From: Costus lasius
Taxonomy: Eukaryota > Streptophyta > Magnoliopsida > Zingiberales > Costaceae
NCBI GenBank assembly: GCA_027563935.2
Contig: CM050454.1
Span: 75,164,596 to 75,228,595 of the forward strand
DNA: 64,000 nucleotides
Direction of reading: 5' to 3'
Part shown: positions 33,489 through 46,518 of the stretch, piece after piece
How the letters are laid out: every line of letters starts with the position of its first letter
Numbering within the stretch: position 1 is the first letter of the stretch
Translations under genes and position numbers: made by a program
The notes under the pieces: model-generated
What the model was told of the DNA's origin: nothing
Database searches by the model: none
What the model saw: only the letters and a program-made list of their open reading frames with translations

Positions 33489-36400
33489 ATGAACTTCAAT
33501 GTGCGATCCCTACTGGAAAGAGAGAAGTTTGCTGGGCCGAACTTCTCTGACTGGTTTGGACACCTTAAGATCGTTCTTAAGGCAGAGAGGAAACTGTATG
33601 TCCTCGAGACGGCGATACCGCCGCAGCCCGCTCCGAACGCCGCAAGGGCGGTTCGGGAAGCCTATGAAAAGCACGTCAATGATAGCATTGATGTCGCTTG
33701 CCTGATGTTAGCGTCTATGACGCCACCGCTGCAGCGTCAGCATGAGGACATGTCGGCTAGAGACATGATTACAAACCTCAAGATGTTGTATGCTGCACAG
33801 GCGAGGACTGAACGCTATAATTTGACGAAGCTCTTCTTTTAGAGCAAACTGGCTGAAGGGAGCCCAGTGGGAGCTCACGTGCTCAAGATGATTGGGCACA
33901 AGGAGGCTCTAGAGAAACTGGGGCATACCATCAACCAGGAGCTTGCTGTGGACATTATTCTGCAGTCTCTCCCGCCATCATTCGACGCGTTCATTATTAA
34001 TTTTAATATGAACAAAATCGATTGTACTCCGGCAGAGCTGCTGAATATGCTCTTGACCACTGAGGAAACTCTGAAGGGTAAGCCTTCAACCTCTGTCTTG
34101 ATGGTTCCTTCCAGGAACAAAAAGAAGGGGAAGAAGGGCAAGGCCCCGGTCAAGAATTACAGCAAGGCTCTGAAGCAGAAGGTGAAGCGGTCTAAGGAAT
34201 ACAGGTGTTTCCACTGTGGCCAGCTGGGTCACTGGAAAAAGGACTGTAAAGCGCTCCAAGGAGATAAGAGGGGAAGCTTTGCTTCTGGCTCAGGTATATT
34301 CGTGACTGAGGTCATGTATTCTTCTTCTGTATCATGGGTGTTGGACACTGCATGTGGAGTTCACATTTGTTCAAATGTGCAGGAACTCAAGAGAAGAAGG
34401 CAGGTGGGACAACATGAGGTGGACCTACGCGTTGGAAACGGGGCACGGGTTGCTGCTGTTGCTGTAGGAGACTACTTCATTACTTTACCATCAGGAATTG
34501 TATTGGAACTAAACAGTTGTTATTTTGTTCCCAGTATAACTAAAAATATTATCTCCATTCCTGCTCTTGTCAGGAAGGGGTTTTCCTTTGAATGCAATAT
34601 TTCAAAGTGTGTTTTGTCATATGATAATATTGTTTATGCAACTGGTTCAATTAATAATGGGTTATTCATGTTGGACATGGAAAGTTCTATACAGAATGTT
34701 GATATTAAGAAAGCCAAGTATGCTGATGACAGCACCTTGCTATGGCATAGTCGTTTAGGCCATATTAACGAGAAACGCATTAAGCGGTTGCATGATCATG
34801 GACTGCTGGGATCATTCTCCTATAAGGAGATTGATACATGCAAAGCTTGTTTGATGGGTAAAATGACGAAGTCACCTTTTCCTAATAAAGGTCAAAGGGC
34901 TTCAGGTTTACTTGACCTCATACACAGTGATGTGTGTGGGCCATTTAGTAAACATGCCAGAGGTGGCTATCAGTACTTCATTACATTTACTGATGATTTC
35001 AGTAGATATGGGTATGTCTATCTGATGAGACATAAGAGTGAATCTTTTGACAAGTTCAAAGAGTTCAAGAATGAAGTACAAAATCAGCTAGGCCGTAATA
35101 TCAAGGCACTTCGCTCAGATCGAGGTGGTGAATACCTAAGTCATGCATTTACTGACTATCTAAAGGAGTGTGGGATTATCTCACAGCTCACTCCACCAGG
35201 AACACCGCAATGGAATGGTGTGTCCGAGAGGAGAAATAGAACGTTACTTGATATGGTTCGTTCTATGATGAGTCAGGCTACTCTTCCATACTCCTTTTGG
35301 GGTTTTGCGCTGGAAACAGCTGCAAAGGTACTAAACCGAGTGCCATCCAAGGCAGTTTCAAAGACGCCATATGAGTTATGGTATGGGAAACAGCCGAGCT
35401 TGACATTTATCAGGATCTGGGGTTGCGAGGCTTATGTTAAAAAGCTCGCCTCTGGGAAACTAGAGAGCAGATCTGACAAATGTATCTTTGTCGGTTACCC
35501 TAAGGAAACTAAGGGTTATTATTTCTTCGATCCCAATGAGAACAAGGTTTTTGTTGCTCGGACGGCCATATTTCTTGAGAAGGAGTTTCTTCTGCAAGAG
35601 GCCAGTGGGAGAGAAATAAAGCTGGATGAGAATCCAGAAGAAGGACAAAGTGATCAAGCACAGTTGGATGAGCCTGAGCCGGTAGAACAGGTTATTGAAC
35701 AACCTGAGGCTCAGACATCACGGGAACCGCGAAGATCGGGTAGGATTCGTCGACAGCCTGAGCGCTATGACGGAGTCTACATCATTGGCAATGATGAACC
35801 CCTTACTTATGCGGATGCGGTCAGTGGACCAGAGTCAGCGAGATGGCTTGAGGCTATGCGCGCCGAGATGGACTCCATGTCAGATAACCAAGTCTGGGAT
35901 TTGGTTGATCCGCCTCCGGGAGTTATCCCTATAGGCTGTAAATGGATCTTCAAGAAGAAGATTGACATGGATGGTAACGTAGTTACCTATAAAGGCAGGC
36001 TAGTTGCGAAAGGTTTCAAACAAATCTACGGGATAGATTATGATGAAACTTTCTCACCTGTAGCCATGTTTAAGTCTATTCGGATTCTTTTCGCGATAGC
36101 TGCATATTATGATTATGAGATTTGGCAGATGGATGTGAAAACAGCTTTCCTTAATGGAAATCTGGATGAGGATGTGTATATGACACAACCAGAAGGTTTC
36201 ACTAATCCAGCAGATCGTCATAAAATATGCAAGTTAAAGAAGTCCATTTATGGACTTAAACAAGCATCAAGAAGCTGGAATATTCGTTTTGATGAATCAG
36301 TTACTGAATTTGGTTTCATCAAGAACGAGGATGACCCGTGTGTATATAAGAGGTTTAGTGGGAGCGTGATTACTTTCCTAGTCCTCTACGTCGATGACAT

Positions 36401-37370
36401 CTTGATCATTGGAAATGACATTCCTGAAATGCATGCTGTGAAGGCATGGCTGAGGAAATGTTTCCAGATGAAAGATCTAGGAGAAGCAGCCTATGTGTTA
36501 GGTGTGAAGATCTACAGGGATAGATCTAAGAGGCTTCTCGGGCTGTGCCAGAGTACTTACATCGATAAGGTCCTGGAGAGATTTCACTTAGAGAATTCTA
36601 AGCGAGGATATCTTCCAGTCAGACATGGTCTGAATCTTTCTAAGAGTCAGTGTCCACAAACACAGACTGAGAAAGATGAAATGAACAATACGCCTTATGC
36701 TTCGGCTATTGGTTCTATAATGTATGCGATGTTGTGTACTCGCCCAGACATTGCTTACGGGTTAAGCGTAACCAGTCGTTACCAGAGTAATCCAGGTATG
36801 GCGCACTGGATTGCAGTCAAGAACATTTTAAAATATCTGCGGAGGACCAAAGATATGTTCTTGATATATGGTGGTCAGGAAGAACTCAGTATTGAAGGAT
36901 ATACTGACGCTTCGTTCCAGTCTGACCAGGATGATTTCCGATCGCAATCAGGCTATGTTTTTAGCTTGAATGGAGGTGCAGTGGTGTGGAAAGGTTTCAA
37001 ACAGTCAACTGTTGCTGATTCCACAACAGAAGCCGAGTATGTTGCAGCCTCGGAAGCATCCAAGGAGGCAGTGTGGATTCGTAAGTTCGTGAGAGAACTT
37101 GGTGTCGTTCCTTCGTGTGCAGATCCTTTGGTTATCTTCTGTGATAACACTGGAGCAATCGCACAGGCAAAGGAACCACGGTCGCACCAGAAGTCCAAGC
37201 ACATACAGAGACGGTTTCATTTGATCAGGGAGATCATAGATCGTGGCGAGATCAAAGTATGCAAGGTTCATACAGATGACAATCTGGCAGACCCGCTTAC
37301 CAAGCCTCTGGCGCAGCAGAAGCATGAGAAGCACTGTAATAATATGGGTTTGAGATTTCTCAACCATTAG
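33489..37370 (+). pseudogene. gag-pol: Copia A gag-pol, tandem copy 1, one nonsense codon
   Basis: A frame of 1,293 codons, complete except for a TAG at 33840-33842 (codon 118, in gag) where A-II and A-V have CAG. Domains by approximate codon: gag 1-240; zinc knuckle CFHCGQLGHWKKDC 240-253; protease Asp of VLDTACG near 286; integrase zinc HSRLGH near 420 and DDE core 480-580; RT 820-1060 with YVDD near 967; RNase H from about 1138. Downstream of the stop a Met at 33867 could restart translation and give a polyprotein without the capsid N-terminus. I infer the copy is not autonomous. Confidence 0.93.
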
Positions 37371-37380
37371 ATTAAGTGCA

Positions 37381-37390
37381 AGTGGGAGAT
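37381..37390 (+). promoter_or_regulatory. Polypurine tract, tandem copy 1
   Basis: AGTGGGAGAT immediately before LTR 2. Confidence 0.85.
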
Positions 37391-39075
37391 TGTTGGGGTA
37401 TGCCCTTAAGGCTAATGTTTGAGGCCTATGGGAATGTAACAAGTATCATGTAATAAACTCTATGTGTTTATAAAGGCATGGTTGTTATTCAGTTAGCTAC
37501 ATTGTCTGCTGCAATATATGTTCTTCTGAATAATGTCTCAAAGCTGTTCAGCTGGGCTGACATGCTATTATGTCCTTAGTCGATATATCTTGGTAAACAT
37601 GAGACAGCCTCGATATGGTTAAGACTAATATGTGTTCTAATCTTATAGGATGCTTCGAGCATGGAATAAGATGTAGACTCATGGGTACATGGGATGTACT
37701 GGACAGACCCTACTAGGATGTTCAATTGTTTGTCACAATGTGAATATTCCTTGATTAAGACAAGTGGCACATTTCCTCTGACTTGAGATCACTTGTGTTT
37801 TCTAAATGATGATTGTCATTGTTTTGAGGTAGTTCAATATCATTTGAAACATAATGATTATAGACTATCTTGGATGGTGAGCTTGAATCAGGTTAGAGCA
37901 CTAGTGATAGACATAGGATTGCCGTCTCCTTGTTTAAGGAGTGTGATGTTCTAAAGGGGCCCCCTGGATGAGATGATTGAGAGAGTGTATGGCCATACCC
38001 AGGTGACAGTGCTCATCTGTTCTAATCATGCTCATCATATTGGAGTTACGAGCTTGACAGGCTTGTCCAATAAGAACATCCAGTGGTAAAGGAAATATGT
38101 ATGCTTTGTGAATTGATTCACACTTGTGCTGTTTTTGGGTGAAGTCTTGGAAGACTCTTTCCTTGATATCGGGAGACAGTGATGTGTTGCTAGATACCCC
38201 TCACTGGTTGTGATAATGTAAATTATCGTTACCGATGTTTTAAGGAAACCCTCAGGGTCGCACAATTGATGATATGGCTTACTTAAGTCAGATCGTGTGG
38301 ACTGAATTGTTTCGGGTTCAGTTTAAAGGGATTTAATCTCTGATTGTGAGTGAGATCTGGTCTGATCATGTTTGATTGATTAGGGCTTGAGATCGGTAAG
38401 CTTCGATCGAGAGAAGAGATGCTAGATCGGTCAGATCAGGAGCATCATAGAGATCAACGGCTAGATCTGGAACCTTAGGGTTTTAATATGATCTAGGCCA
38501 TGTCGTTTGGTTTATTTGGTAATTGAACCAAAATTAAATTAAACCAAAATGGTTCAAGCATTGGCGACAAGTTCACTTGGCGTGAACATGTTGGGCGGTT
38601 AGTGGTGCTATTTTTAGCAACCATGATCTCCACTTGGAGACTCACGTTCGAAAGAGAGTGCTCTCTCTATTCTCGCCACTTGAACGCATTCCTCTTGGTT
38701 TTTTTTCGTGGGTGACGACGCCTTGGATTTGGAGGAGAAATCGGCAAAGAAAAGATCTCTTCATCCCTTTCTCATTTTCGATCAAAGACTTCTTTGGATC
38801 TTGCTAGCACAAGGATCGCAAAGAGGAGTAGGCGACATCAACTGTGTGCGTCACCTCTGGAGAAGATCTGCTTTGATCTTTGCTTCCTAGGCGCCATTCG
38901 AAATGGCTATGGTATGAGTTTTATCTCTTACATGCAATCGTTTCCATTTGGTTGATCATATCACATGAACCGATTCTTGAAACCCTAATCCGCTGCCCAA
39001 AAATTTTATGCGCCACTGCCTAGGGTTTTCGCTCCCCCTAGAAGGGGACCCCCCTTAGTTTAAGGGGTACTTTCA
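37391..39075 (+). repeat. LTR 2 (shared middle LTR) of the tandem A array
   Basis: 1,685 bp, apparently identical to LTR 1 on reading. It acts as 3' LTR of copy 1 and 5' LTR of copy 2. Confidence 0.95.
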
Positions 39076-39078
39076 AAT

Positions 39079-39090
39079 TGGTATCAGAGC
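39079..39090 (+). promoter_or_regulatory. Primer-binding site, tandem copy 2
   Basis: TGGTATCAGAGC, 7,440 bp after the first. Confidence 0.9.
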
Positions 39091-40928
39091 CTGATGTTTC
39101 ATGCTTGTTTATGATTGCCATGATATGTCATATGATCCATGTATGCGCATTATAATAGATCTATAGGTTACATGCGATTATCTAAGTTGGCGAAAATTCA
39201 TGATTTGAATAGATGTTATTTTCTCCATTGCGCATGTTGTTGTTGGCGCATGTTTTTGTAAGTTTTTCTAAAACCTTGATCACATGCGCGTTTCACCTTA
39301 GATCTAATGCTCCTACATTAAACCCTTAGATGGGTTATTAGGGTTGAAGTCACCCCCTAGGTTAGATCCAAACATGTCTGATCAGACTATCTGACAGCCT
39401 GAATGGGTCGACCAGTTAGCACCTTGGCGCATGCCTGTGGTGGCTATAGGTCGACTGCAGACAGGTGTGTAGCGATGTCTGATTGAGACAACTGATGAAC
39501 GCACCTGAGTTAGGCCCGGGGTCACGCCCGCTTGCCAGACCTCAGTGTGGTCGTTCAGCCTTGGTGCATGCATGGTTGACCTTTTGGTCGACTCAAGTCA
39601 GTTAGGACTTGGTGCATGCTAGGGCAGTGGATCTGACTAGGTTGGATGAGTGGATCCCTAGTAATGGACCATTGTAAGGTTGTGGGGCAAATAAGGAAAA
39701 ATTAAAAAAAAAAAAAATCGATCCCAAGGGGTTTTTTTAAAAATTTATTTTTCCTGACTGGATCACATGATGGTTGTTGCATCTGCTTGTTTATTTAGTC
39801 TTATGTGGGCTGCCCGTTTTTAATGTGTGCTGTGCTGGGGCCTGCGTGCCTGGATTATATGTTGTAAATTAATTTTCTTTATGTGATCTGCGTATCACAA
39901 TTTTAATTAATTTATAATGTGAAAGTGACCTGCGTGTCACTCTTGTCTAGATAGTTAAATTTGTAATTTAATTAGACAAGAGCACAATGCACACTTGGCA
40001 GAAGCGCATGCAGCAGTGGCTGGACCAGGTGGGAGGTCTAGGGTTCGACCCTAGGACCAGGCGCAAATTCCTGGTGGGCGCACCAGAGCTGCAGTTGGCG
40101 CTTGGGCCCAGGTTTGGGCCAGATGAGCAGCTAAAGACCCATAAAGAGCAAGTGTAGACTTAAGTTAGGTTAAGGTCTCACTAGGGCTATGGGCTTTTAC
40201 CACAAAAGACACATGCTTTCTTTTATTGCTTTATATTAGAATTGCATGAGTAAATTTATCTTCTGCTATCACCATAGGAATTGCATGATAGGCAAGAAGA
40301 TAAAAGACCGTTAAAATCCAACGATTAAATATCAAGCTCGTAAGCCTTCTGACGCGAAACCTCACTGTTCTGATTATCGTTGGAGCCGTGTTGTACCCAC
40401 TCAGTGGGCACGTCCATCTATCTTCAGACGGTGCGGGATTACACCTGTGTGTTACAGAGCAGGGATTTATCCCTTCTCGTTGCTCAGCATAGCACATGGT
40501 GGTCCAGGGAGTAGGTCGGGTCAGCTTGACCGTGTAGGCTACATATGTGGCGCATATGGTAGCACATGGAGGCAGCCATCTGTGGGGTCAGAGATTGTGT
40601 TGTACCAACTCAGTTGGCACAGTCTGCTGGACTGCCCAGATGAAGGGGAATCGCACGGGTTGGCGATCGGCAGGGACTGCCTACCAGAAACTAGTGCTTG
40701 TACTCTCTGTGCATCTTATCTCGCCTGAGCGGGACGCGGAGACCAAGTATGAAATCTGGATCCCATCTCACTAAAAGAGTTCTACTCTTTCGGGCTGTTT
40801 TGCTGGATTTTTCACGCCTGATAAAATAGTGAGAAAGAGAATCTTTCTTAAGTCCTGATTGATTCTTATACATTGATACTGACCTTGCTGTTCTTGCATT
40901 GTTGTAGATACCTGCAGCAACGAACACC
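39091..40928 (+). other. 5' leader, tandem copy 2
   Basis: Repeats the copy 1 leader without any difference I noticed; same hairpins and motifs shifted by 7,440 bp. No gene seen. Confidence 0.75.
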
Positions 40929-43900
40929 ATGAACTTCAATGTGCGATCCCTACTGGAAAGAGAGAAGTTTGCTGGGCCGAACTTCTCTGACTGGTTTGGA
41001 CACCTTAAGATCGTTCTTAAGGCAGAGAGGAAACTGTATGTCCTCGAGACGGCGATACCGCCGCAGCCCGCTCCGAACGCCGCAAGGGCGGTTCGGGAAG
41101 CCTATGAAAAGCACGTCAATGATAGCATTGATGTCGCTTGCCTGATGTTAGCGTCTATGACGCCACCGCTGCAGCGTCAGCATGAGGACATGTCGGCTAG
41201 AGACATGATTACAAACCTCAAGATGTTGTATGCTGCACAGGCGAGGACTGAACGCTATAATTTGACGAAGCTCTTCTTTTAGAGCAAACTGGCTGAAGGG
41301 AGCCCAGTGGGAGCTCACGTGCTCAAGATGATTGGGCACAAGGAGGCTCTAGAGAAACTGGGGCATACCATCAACCAGGAGCTTGCTGTGGACATTATTC
41401 TGCAGTCTCTCCCGCCATCATTCGACGCGTTCATTATTAATTTTAATATGAACAAAATCGATTATACTCCGGCAGAGCTGCTGAATATGCTCTTGACCAC
41501 TGAGGAAACTCTGAAGGGTAAGCCTTCAACCTCTGTCTTGATGGTTCCTTCCAGGAACAAAAAGAAGGGGAAGAAGGGCAAGGCCCCGGTCAAGAATTAC
41601 AGCAAGGCTCTGAAGCAGAAGGTGAAGCGGTCTAAGGAATACAGGTGTTTCCACTGTGGCCAGCTGGGTCACTGGAAAAAGGACTGTAAAGCGCTCCAAG
41701 GAGATAAGAGGGGAAGCTTTGCTTCTGGCTCAGGTATATTCGTGACTGAGGTCATGTATTCTTCTTCTGTATCATGGGTGTTGGACACTGCATGTGGAGT
41801 TCACATTTGTTCAAATGTGCAGGAACTCAAGAGAAGAAGGCAGGTGGGACAGCATGAGGTGGACCTACGCGTTGGAAACGGGGCACGGGTTGCTGCTGTT
41901 GCTGTAGGAGACTACTTCATTACTTTACCATCAGGAATTGTATTGGAACTAAACAGTTGTTATTTTGTTCCCAGTATAACTAAAAATATTATCTCCATTC
42001 CTGCTCTTGTCAGGAAGGGGTTTTCCTTTGAATGCAATATTTCAAAGTGTGTTTTGTCATATGATAATATTGTTTATGCAACTGGTTCAATTAATAATGG
42101 GTTATTCATGTTGGACATGGAAAGTTCTATACAGAATGTTGATATTAAGAAAGCCAAGTATGCTGATGACAGCACCTTGCTATGGCATAGTCGTTTAGGC
42201 CATATTAACGAGAAACGCATTAAGCGGTTGCATGATCATGGACTGCTGGGATCATTCTCCTATAAGGAGATTGATACATGCAAAGCTTGTTTGATGGGTA
42301 AAATGACGAAGTCACCTTTTCCTAATAAAGGTCAAAGGGCTTCAGGTTTACTTGACCTCATACACAGTGATGTGTGTGGGCCATTTAGTAAACATGCCAG
42401 AGGTGGCTATCAGTACTTCATTACATTTACTGATGATTTCAGTAGATATGGGTATGTCTATCTGATGAGACATAAGAGTGAATCTTTTGACAAGTTCAAA
42501 GAGTTCAAGAATGAAGTACAAAATCAGCTAGGCCGTAATATCAAGGCACTTCGCTCAGATCGAGGTGGTGAATACCTAAGTCATGCATTTACTGACTATC
42601 TAAAGGAGTGTGGGATTATCTCACAGCTCACTCCACCAGGAACACCGCAATGGAATGGTGTGTCCGAGAGGAGAAATAGAACGTTACTTGATATGGTTCG
42701 TTCTATGATGAGTCAGGCTACTCTTCCATACTCCTTTTGGGGTTTTGCGCTGGAAACAGCTGCAAAGGTACTAAACCGAGTGCCATCCAAGGCAGTTTCA
42801 AAGACGCCATATGAGTTATGGTATGGGAAACAGCCGAGCTTGACATTTATCAGGATCTGGGGTTGCGAGGCTTATGTTAAAAAGCTCGCCTCTGGGAAAC
42901 TAGAGAGCAGATCTGACAAATGTATCTTTGTCGGTTACCCTAAGGAAACTAAGGGTTATTATTTCTTCGATCCCAATGAGAACAAGGTTTTTGTTGCTCG
43001 GACGGCCATATTTCTTGAGAAGGAGTTTCTTCTGCAAGAGGCCAGTGGGAGAGAAATAAAGCTGGATGAGAATCCAGAAGAAGGACAAAGTGATCAAGCA
43101 CAGTTGGATGAGCCTGAGCCGGTAGAACAGGTTATTGAACAACCTGAGGCTCAGACATCACGGGAACCGCGAAGATCGGGTAGGATTCGTCGACAGCCTG
43201 AGCGCTATGACGGAGTCTACATCATTGGCAATGATGAACCCCTTACTTATGCGGATGCGGTCAGTGGACCAGAGTCAGCGAGATGGCTTGAGGCTATGCG
43301 CGCCGAGATGGACTCCATGTCAGATAACCAAGTCTGGGATTTGGTTGATCCGCCTCCGGGAGTTATCCCTATAGGCTGTAAATGGATCTTCAAGAAGAAG
43401 ATTGACATGGATGGTAACGTAGTTACCTATAAAGGCAGGCTAGTTGCGAAAGGTTTCAAACAAATCTACGGGATAGATTATGATGAAACTTTCTCACCTG
43501 TAGCCATGTTTAAGTCTATTCGGATTCTTTTCGCGATAGCTGCATATTATGATTATGAGATTTGGCAGATGGATGTGAAAACAGCTTTCCTTAATGGAAA
43601 TCTGGATGAGGATGTGTATATGACACAACCAGAAGGTTTCACTAATCCAGCAGATCGTCATAAAATATGCAAGTTAAAGAAGTCCATTTATGGACTTAAA
43701 CAAGCATCAAGAAGCTGGAATATTCGTTTTGATGAATCAGTTACTGAATTTGGTTTCATCAAGAACGAGGATGACCCGTGTGTATATAAGAGGTTTAGTG
43801 GGAGCGTGATTACTTTCCTAGTCCTCTACGTCGATGACATCTTGATCATTGGAAATGACATTCCTGAAATGCATGCTGTGAAGGCATGGCTGAGGAAATG

Positions 43901-44810
43901 TTTCCAGATGAAAGATCTAGGAGAAGCAGCCTATGTGTTAGGTGTGAAGATCTACAGGGATAGATCTAAGAGGCTTCTCGGGCTGTGCCAGAGTACTTAC
44001 ATCGATAAGGTCCTGGAGAGATTTCACTTAGAGAATTCTAAGCGAGGATATCTTCCAGTCAGACATGGTCTGAATCTTTCTAAGAGTCAGTGTCCACAAA
44101 CACAGACTGAGAAAGATGAAATGAACAATACGCCTTATGCTTCGGCTATTGGTTCTATAATGTATGCGATGTTGTGTACTCGCCCAGACATTGCTTACGG
44201 GTTAAGCGTAACCAGTCGTTACCAGAGTAATCCAGGTATGGCGCACTGGATTGCAGTCAAGAACATTTTAAAATATCTGCGGAGGACCAAAGATATGTTC
44301 TTGATATATGGTGGTCAGGAAGAACTCAGTATTGAAGGATATACTGACGCTTCGTTCCAGTCTGACCAGGATGATTTCCGATCGCAATCAGGCTATGTTT
44401 TTAGCTTGAATGGAGGTGCAGTGGTGTGGAAAGGTTTCAAACAGTCAACTGTTGCTGATTCCACAACAGAAGCCGAGTATGTTGCAGCCTCGGAAGCATC
44501 CAAGGAGGCAGTGTGGATTCGTAAGTTCGTGAGAGAACTTGGTGTCGTTCCTTCGTGTGCAGATCCTTTGGTTATCTTCTGTGATAACACTGGAGCAATC
44601 GCACAGGCAAAGGAACCACGGTCGCACCAGAAGTCCAAGCACATACAGAGACGGTTTCATTTGATCAGGGAGATCATAGATCGTGGCGAGATCAAAGTAT
44701 GCAAGGTTCATACAGATGACAATCTGGCAGACCCGCTTACCAAGCCTCTGGCGCAGCAGAAGCATGAGAAGCACTGTAATAATATGGGTTTGAGATTTCT
44801 CAACCATTAG
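40929..44810 (+). pseudogene. gag-pol: Copia A gag-pol, tandem copy 2, same nonsense codon
   Basis: Same 1,293-codon frame as copy 1 with the same TAG, here at 41280-41282. The only coding change I noticed is Cys to Tyr in gag (KIDC to KIDY near 41464); a second difference near 41852 is silent. Sharing the nonsense codon shows that the two internal regions derive from one already-defective element, not from two independent functional insertions. All integrase, RT and RNase H catalytic residues are present downstream. Confidence 0.93.
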
Positions 44811-44820
44811 ATTAAGTGCA

Positions 44821-44830
44821 AGTGGGAGAT
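44821..44830 (+). promoter_or_regulatory. Polypurine tract, tandem copy 2
   Basis: AGTGGGAGAT immediately before LTR 3. Confidence 0.85.
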
Positions 44831-46518
44831 TGTTGGGGTATGCCCTTAAGGCTAATGTTTGAGGCCTATGGGAATGTAACAAGTATCATGTAATAAACTC
44901 TATGTGTTTATAAAGGCATGGTTGTTATTCAGTTAGCTACATTGTCTGCTGCAATATATGTTCTTCTGAATAATGTCTCAAAGCTGTTCAGCTGGGATGA
45001 CATGCTATTATGTCCTTAGTCGATATATCTTGGTAAACATGAGACAGCCTCGATATGGTTAAGACTAATATGTGTTCTAATCTTATAGGATGCTTCGAGC
45101 ATGGAATAAGATGTAGACTCATGGGTACATGGGATGTACTGGACAGACCCTACTAGGATGTTCAATTGTTTGTCACAATGTGAATATTCCTTGATTAAGA
45201 CAAGTGGCACATTTCCTCTGACTTGAGATCACTTGTGTTTTCTAAATGATGATTGTCATTGTTTTGAGGTAGTTCAATATCATTTGAAACATAATGATTA
45301 TAGACTATCTTGGATGGTGAGCTTGAATCAGGTTAGAGCACTAGTGATAGACATAGGATTGCCGTCTCCTTGTTTAAGGAGTGTGATGTTCTAAAGGGGC
45401 CCCCTGGATGAGATGATTGAGAGAGTGTATGGCCATACCCAGGTGACAGTGCTCATCTGTTCTAATCATGCTCATCATATTGGAGTTACGAGCTTGATAG
45501 GCTTGTCCAATAAGAACATCCAGTGGTAAAGGAAATATGTATGCTTTGTGAATTGATTCACACTTGTGCTGTTTTTGGGTGAAGTCTTGGAAGACTCTTT
45601 CCTTGATATCGGGAGACAGTGATGTGTTGCTAGATACCCCTCACTGGTTGTGATAATGTAAATTATCGTTACCGATGTTTTAAGGAAACCCTCAGGGTCG
45701 CACAATTGATGATATGGCTTACTTAAGTCAGATCGTGTGGACTGAATTGTTTCGGGTTCAGTTTAAAGGGATTTAATCTCTGATTGTGAGTGAGATCTGG
45801 TCTGATCATGTTTGATTGATTAGGGCTTGAGATCGGTAAGCTTCGATCGAGAGAAGAGATGCTAGATCGGTCAGATCAGGAGCATCATAGAGATCAACGG
45901 CTAGATCTGGAACCTTAGGGTTTTTAATATGATCTAGGCCATGTCGTTTGGTTTATTTGGTAATTGAACCAAAATTAAATTAAACCAAAATGGTTCAAGC
46001 ATTGGCGACAAGTTCACTTGGCGTGAACATGTTGGGCGGTTAGTGGTGCTATTTTTAGCAACCATGATCTCCACTTGGAGACTCACGTTCGAAAGAGAGT
46101 GCTCTCTCTATTCTCGCCACTTGAACGCATTCCTCTTGTTGGTTTTTTTCGTGGGTGACGACGCCTTGGATTTGGAGGAGAAATCGGCAAAGAAAAGATC
46201 TCTTCATCCCTTTCTCATTTTCGATCAAAGACTTCTTTGGATCTTGCTAGCACAAGGATCGCAAAGAGGAGTAGGCGACATCAACTGTGTGCGTCACCTC
46301 TGGAGAAGATCTGCTTTGATCTTTGCTTCCTAGGCGCCATTCGAAATGGCTATGGTATGAGTTTTATCTCTTACATGCAATCGTTTCCATTTGGTTGATC
46401 ATATCACATGAACCGATTCTTGAAACCCTAATCCGCTGCCCAAAAATTTTATGCGCCACTGCCTAGGGTTTTCGCTCCCCCTAGAAGGGGACCCCCCTTA
46501 GTTTAAGGGGTACTTTCA
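44831..46518 (+). repeat. LTR 3 of the tandem A array
   Basis: 1,688 bp. It differs from LTR 1/2 at a few sites: C to A near 44996, C to T near 45498, one extra T near 45925, and a small change in the T-run near 46139. Confidence 0.95.

Larger units (their letters stand above)
29951..46518 (+). mobile_element. Tandem copia A array LTR-INT-LTR-INT-LTR
   Basis: Three A LTRs (29951-31635, 37391-39075, 44831-46518) alternate with two internal regions in the same orientation, with an exact 7,440-bp period. The two internal regions differ at only two sites that I noticed (near 34024/41464 and 34412/41852). The flanks AGTGC and AGTTA do not match, so there is no target duplication. About 523 bp of the host B LTR (equivalent of 4778-5300) is absent at the insertion point. 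Unequal recombination between LTRs is the simplest source of the shared middle LTR. Confidence 0.93.

Noticed and set aside
33840..33842. TAG in gag as a programmed read-through signal
   Set aside because: It lies at codon 118, not at a gag-pol border, and the other A copies have CAG there. A nonsense mutation is simpler.
35460..35702. Antisense ORFs inside gag-pol (80, 83 and 145 codons) recurring in all A copies
   Set aside because: They are shadows of the conserved pol frame on the opposite strand.
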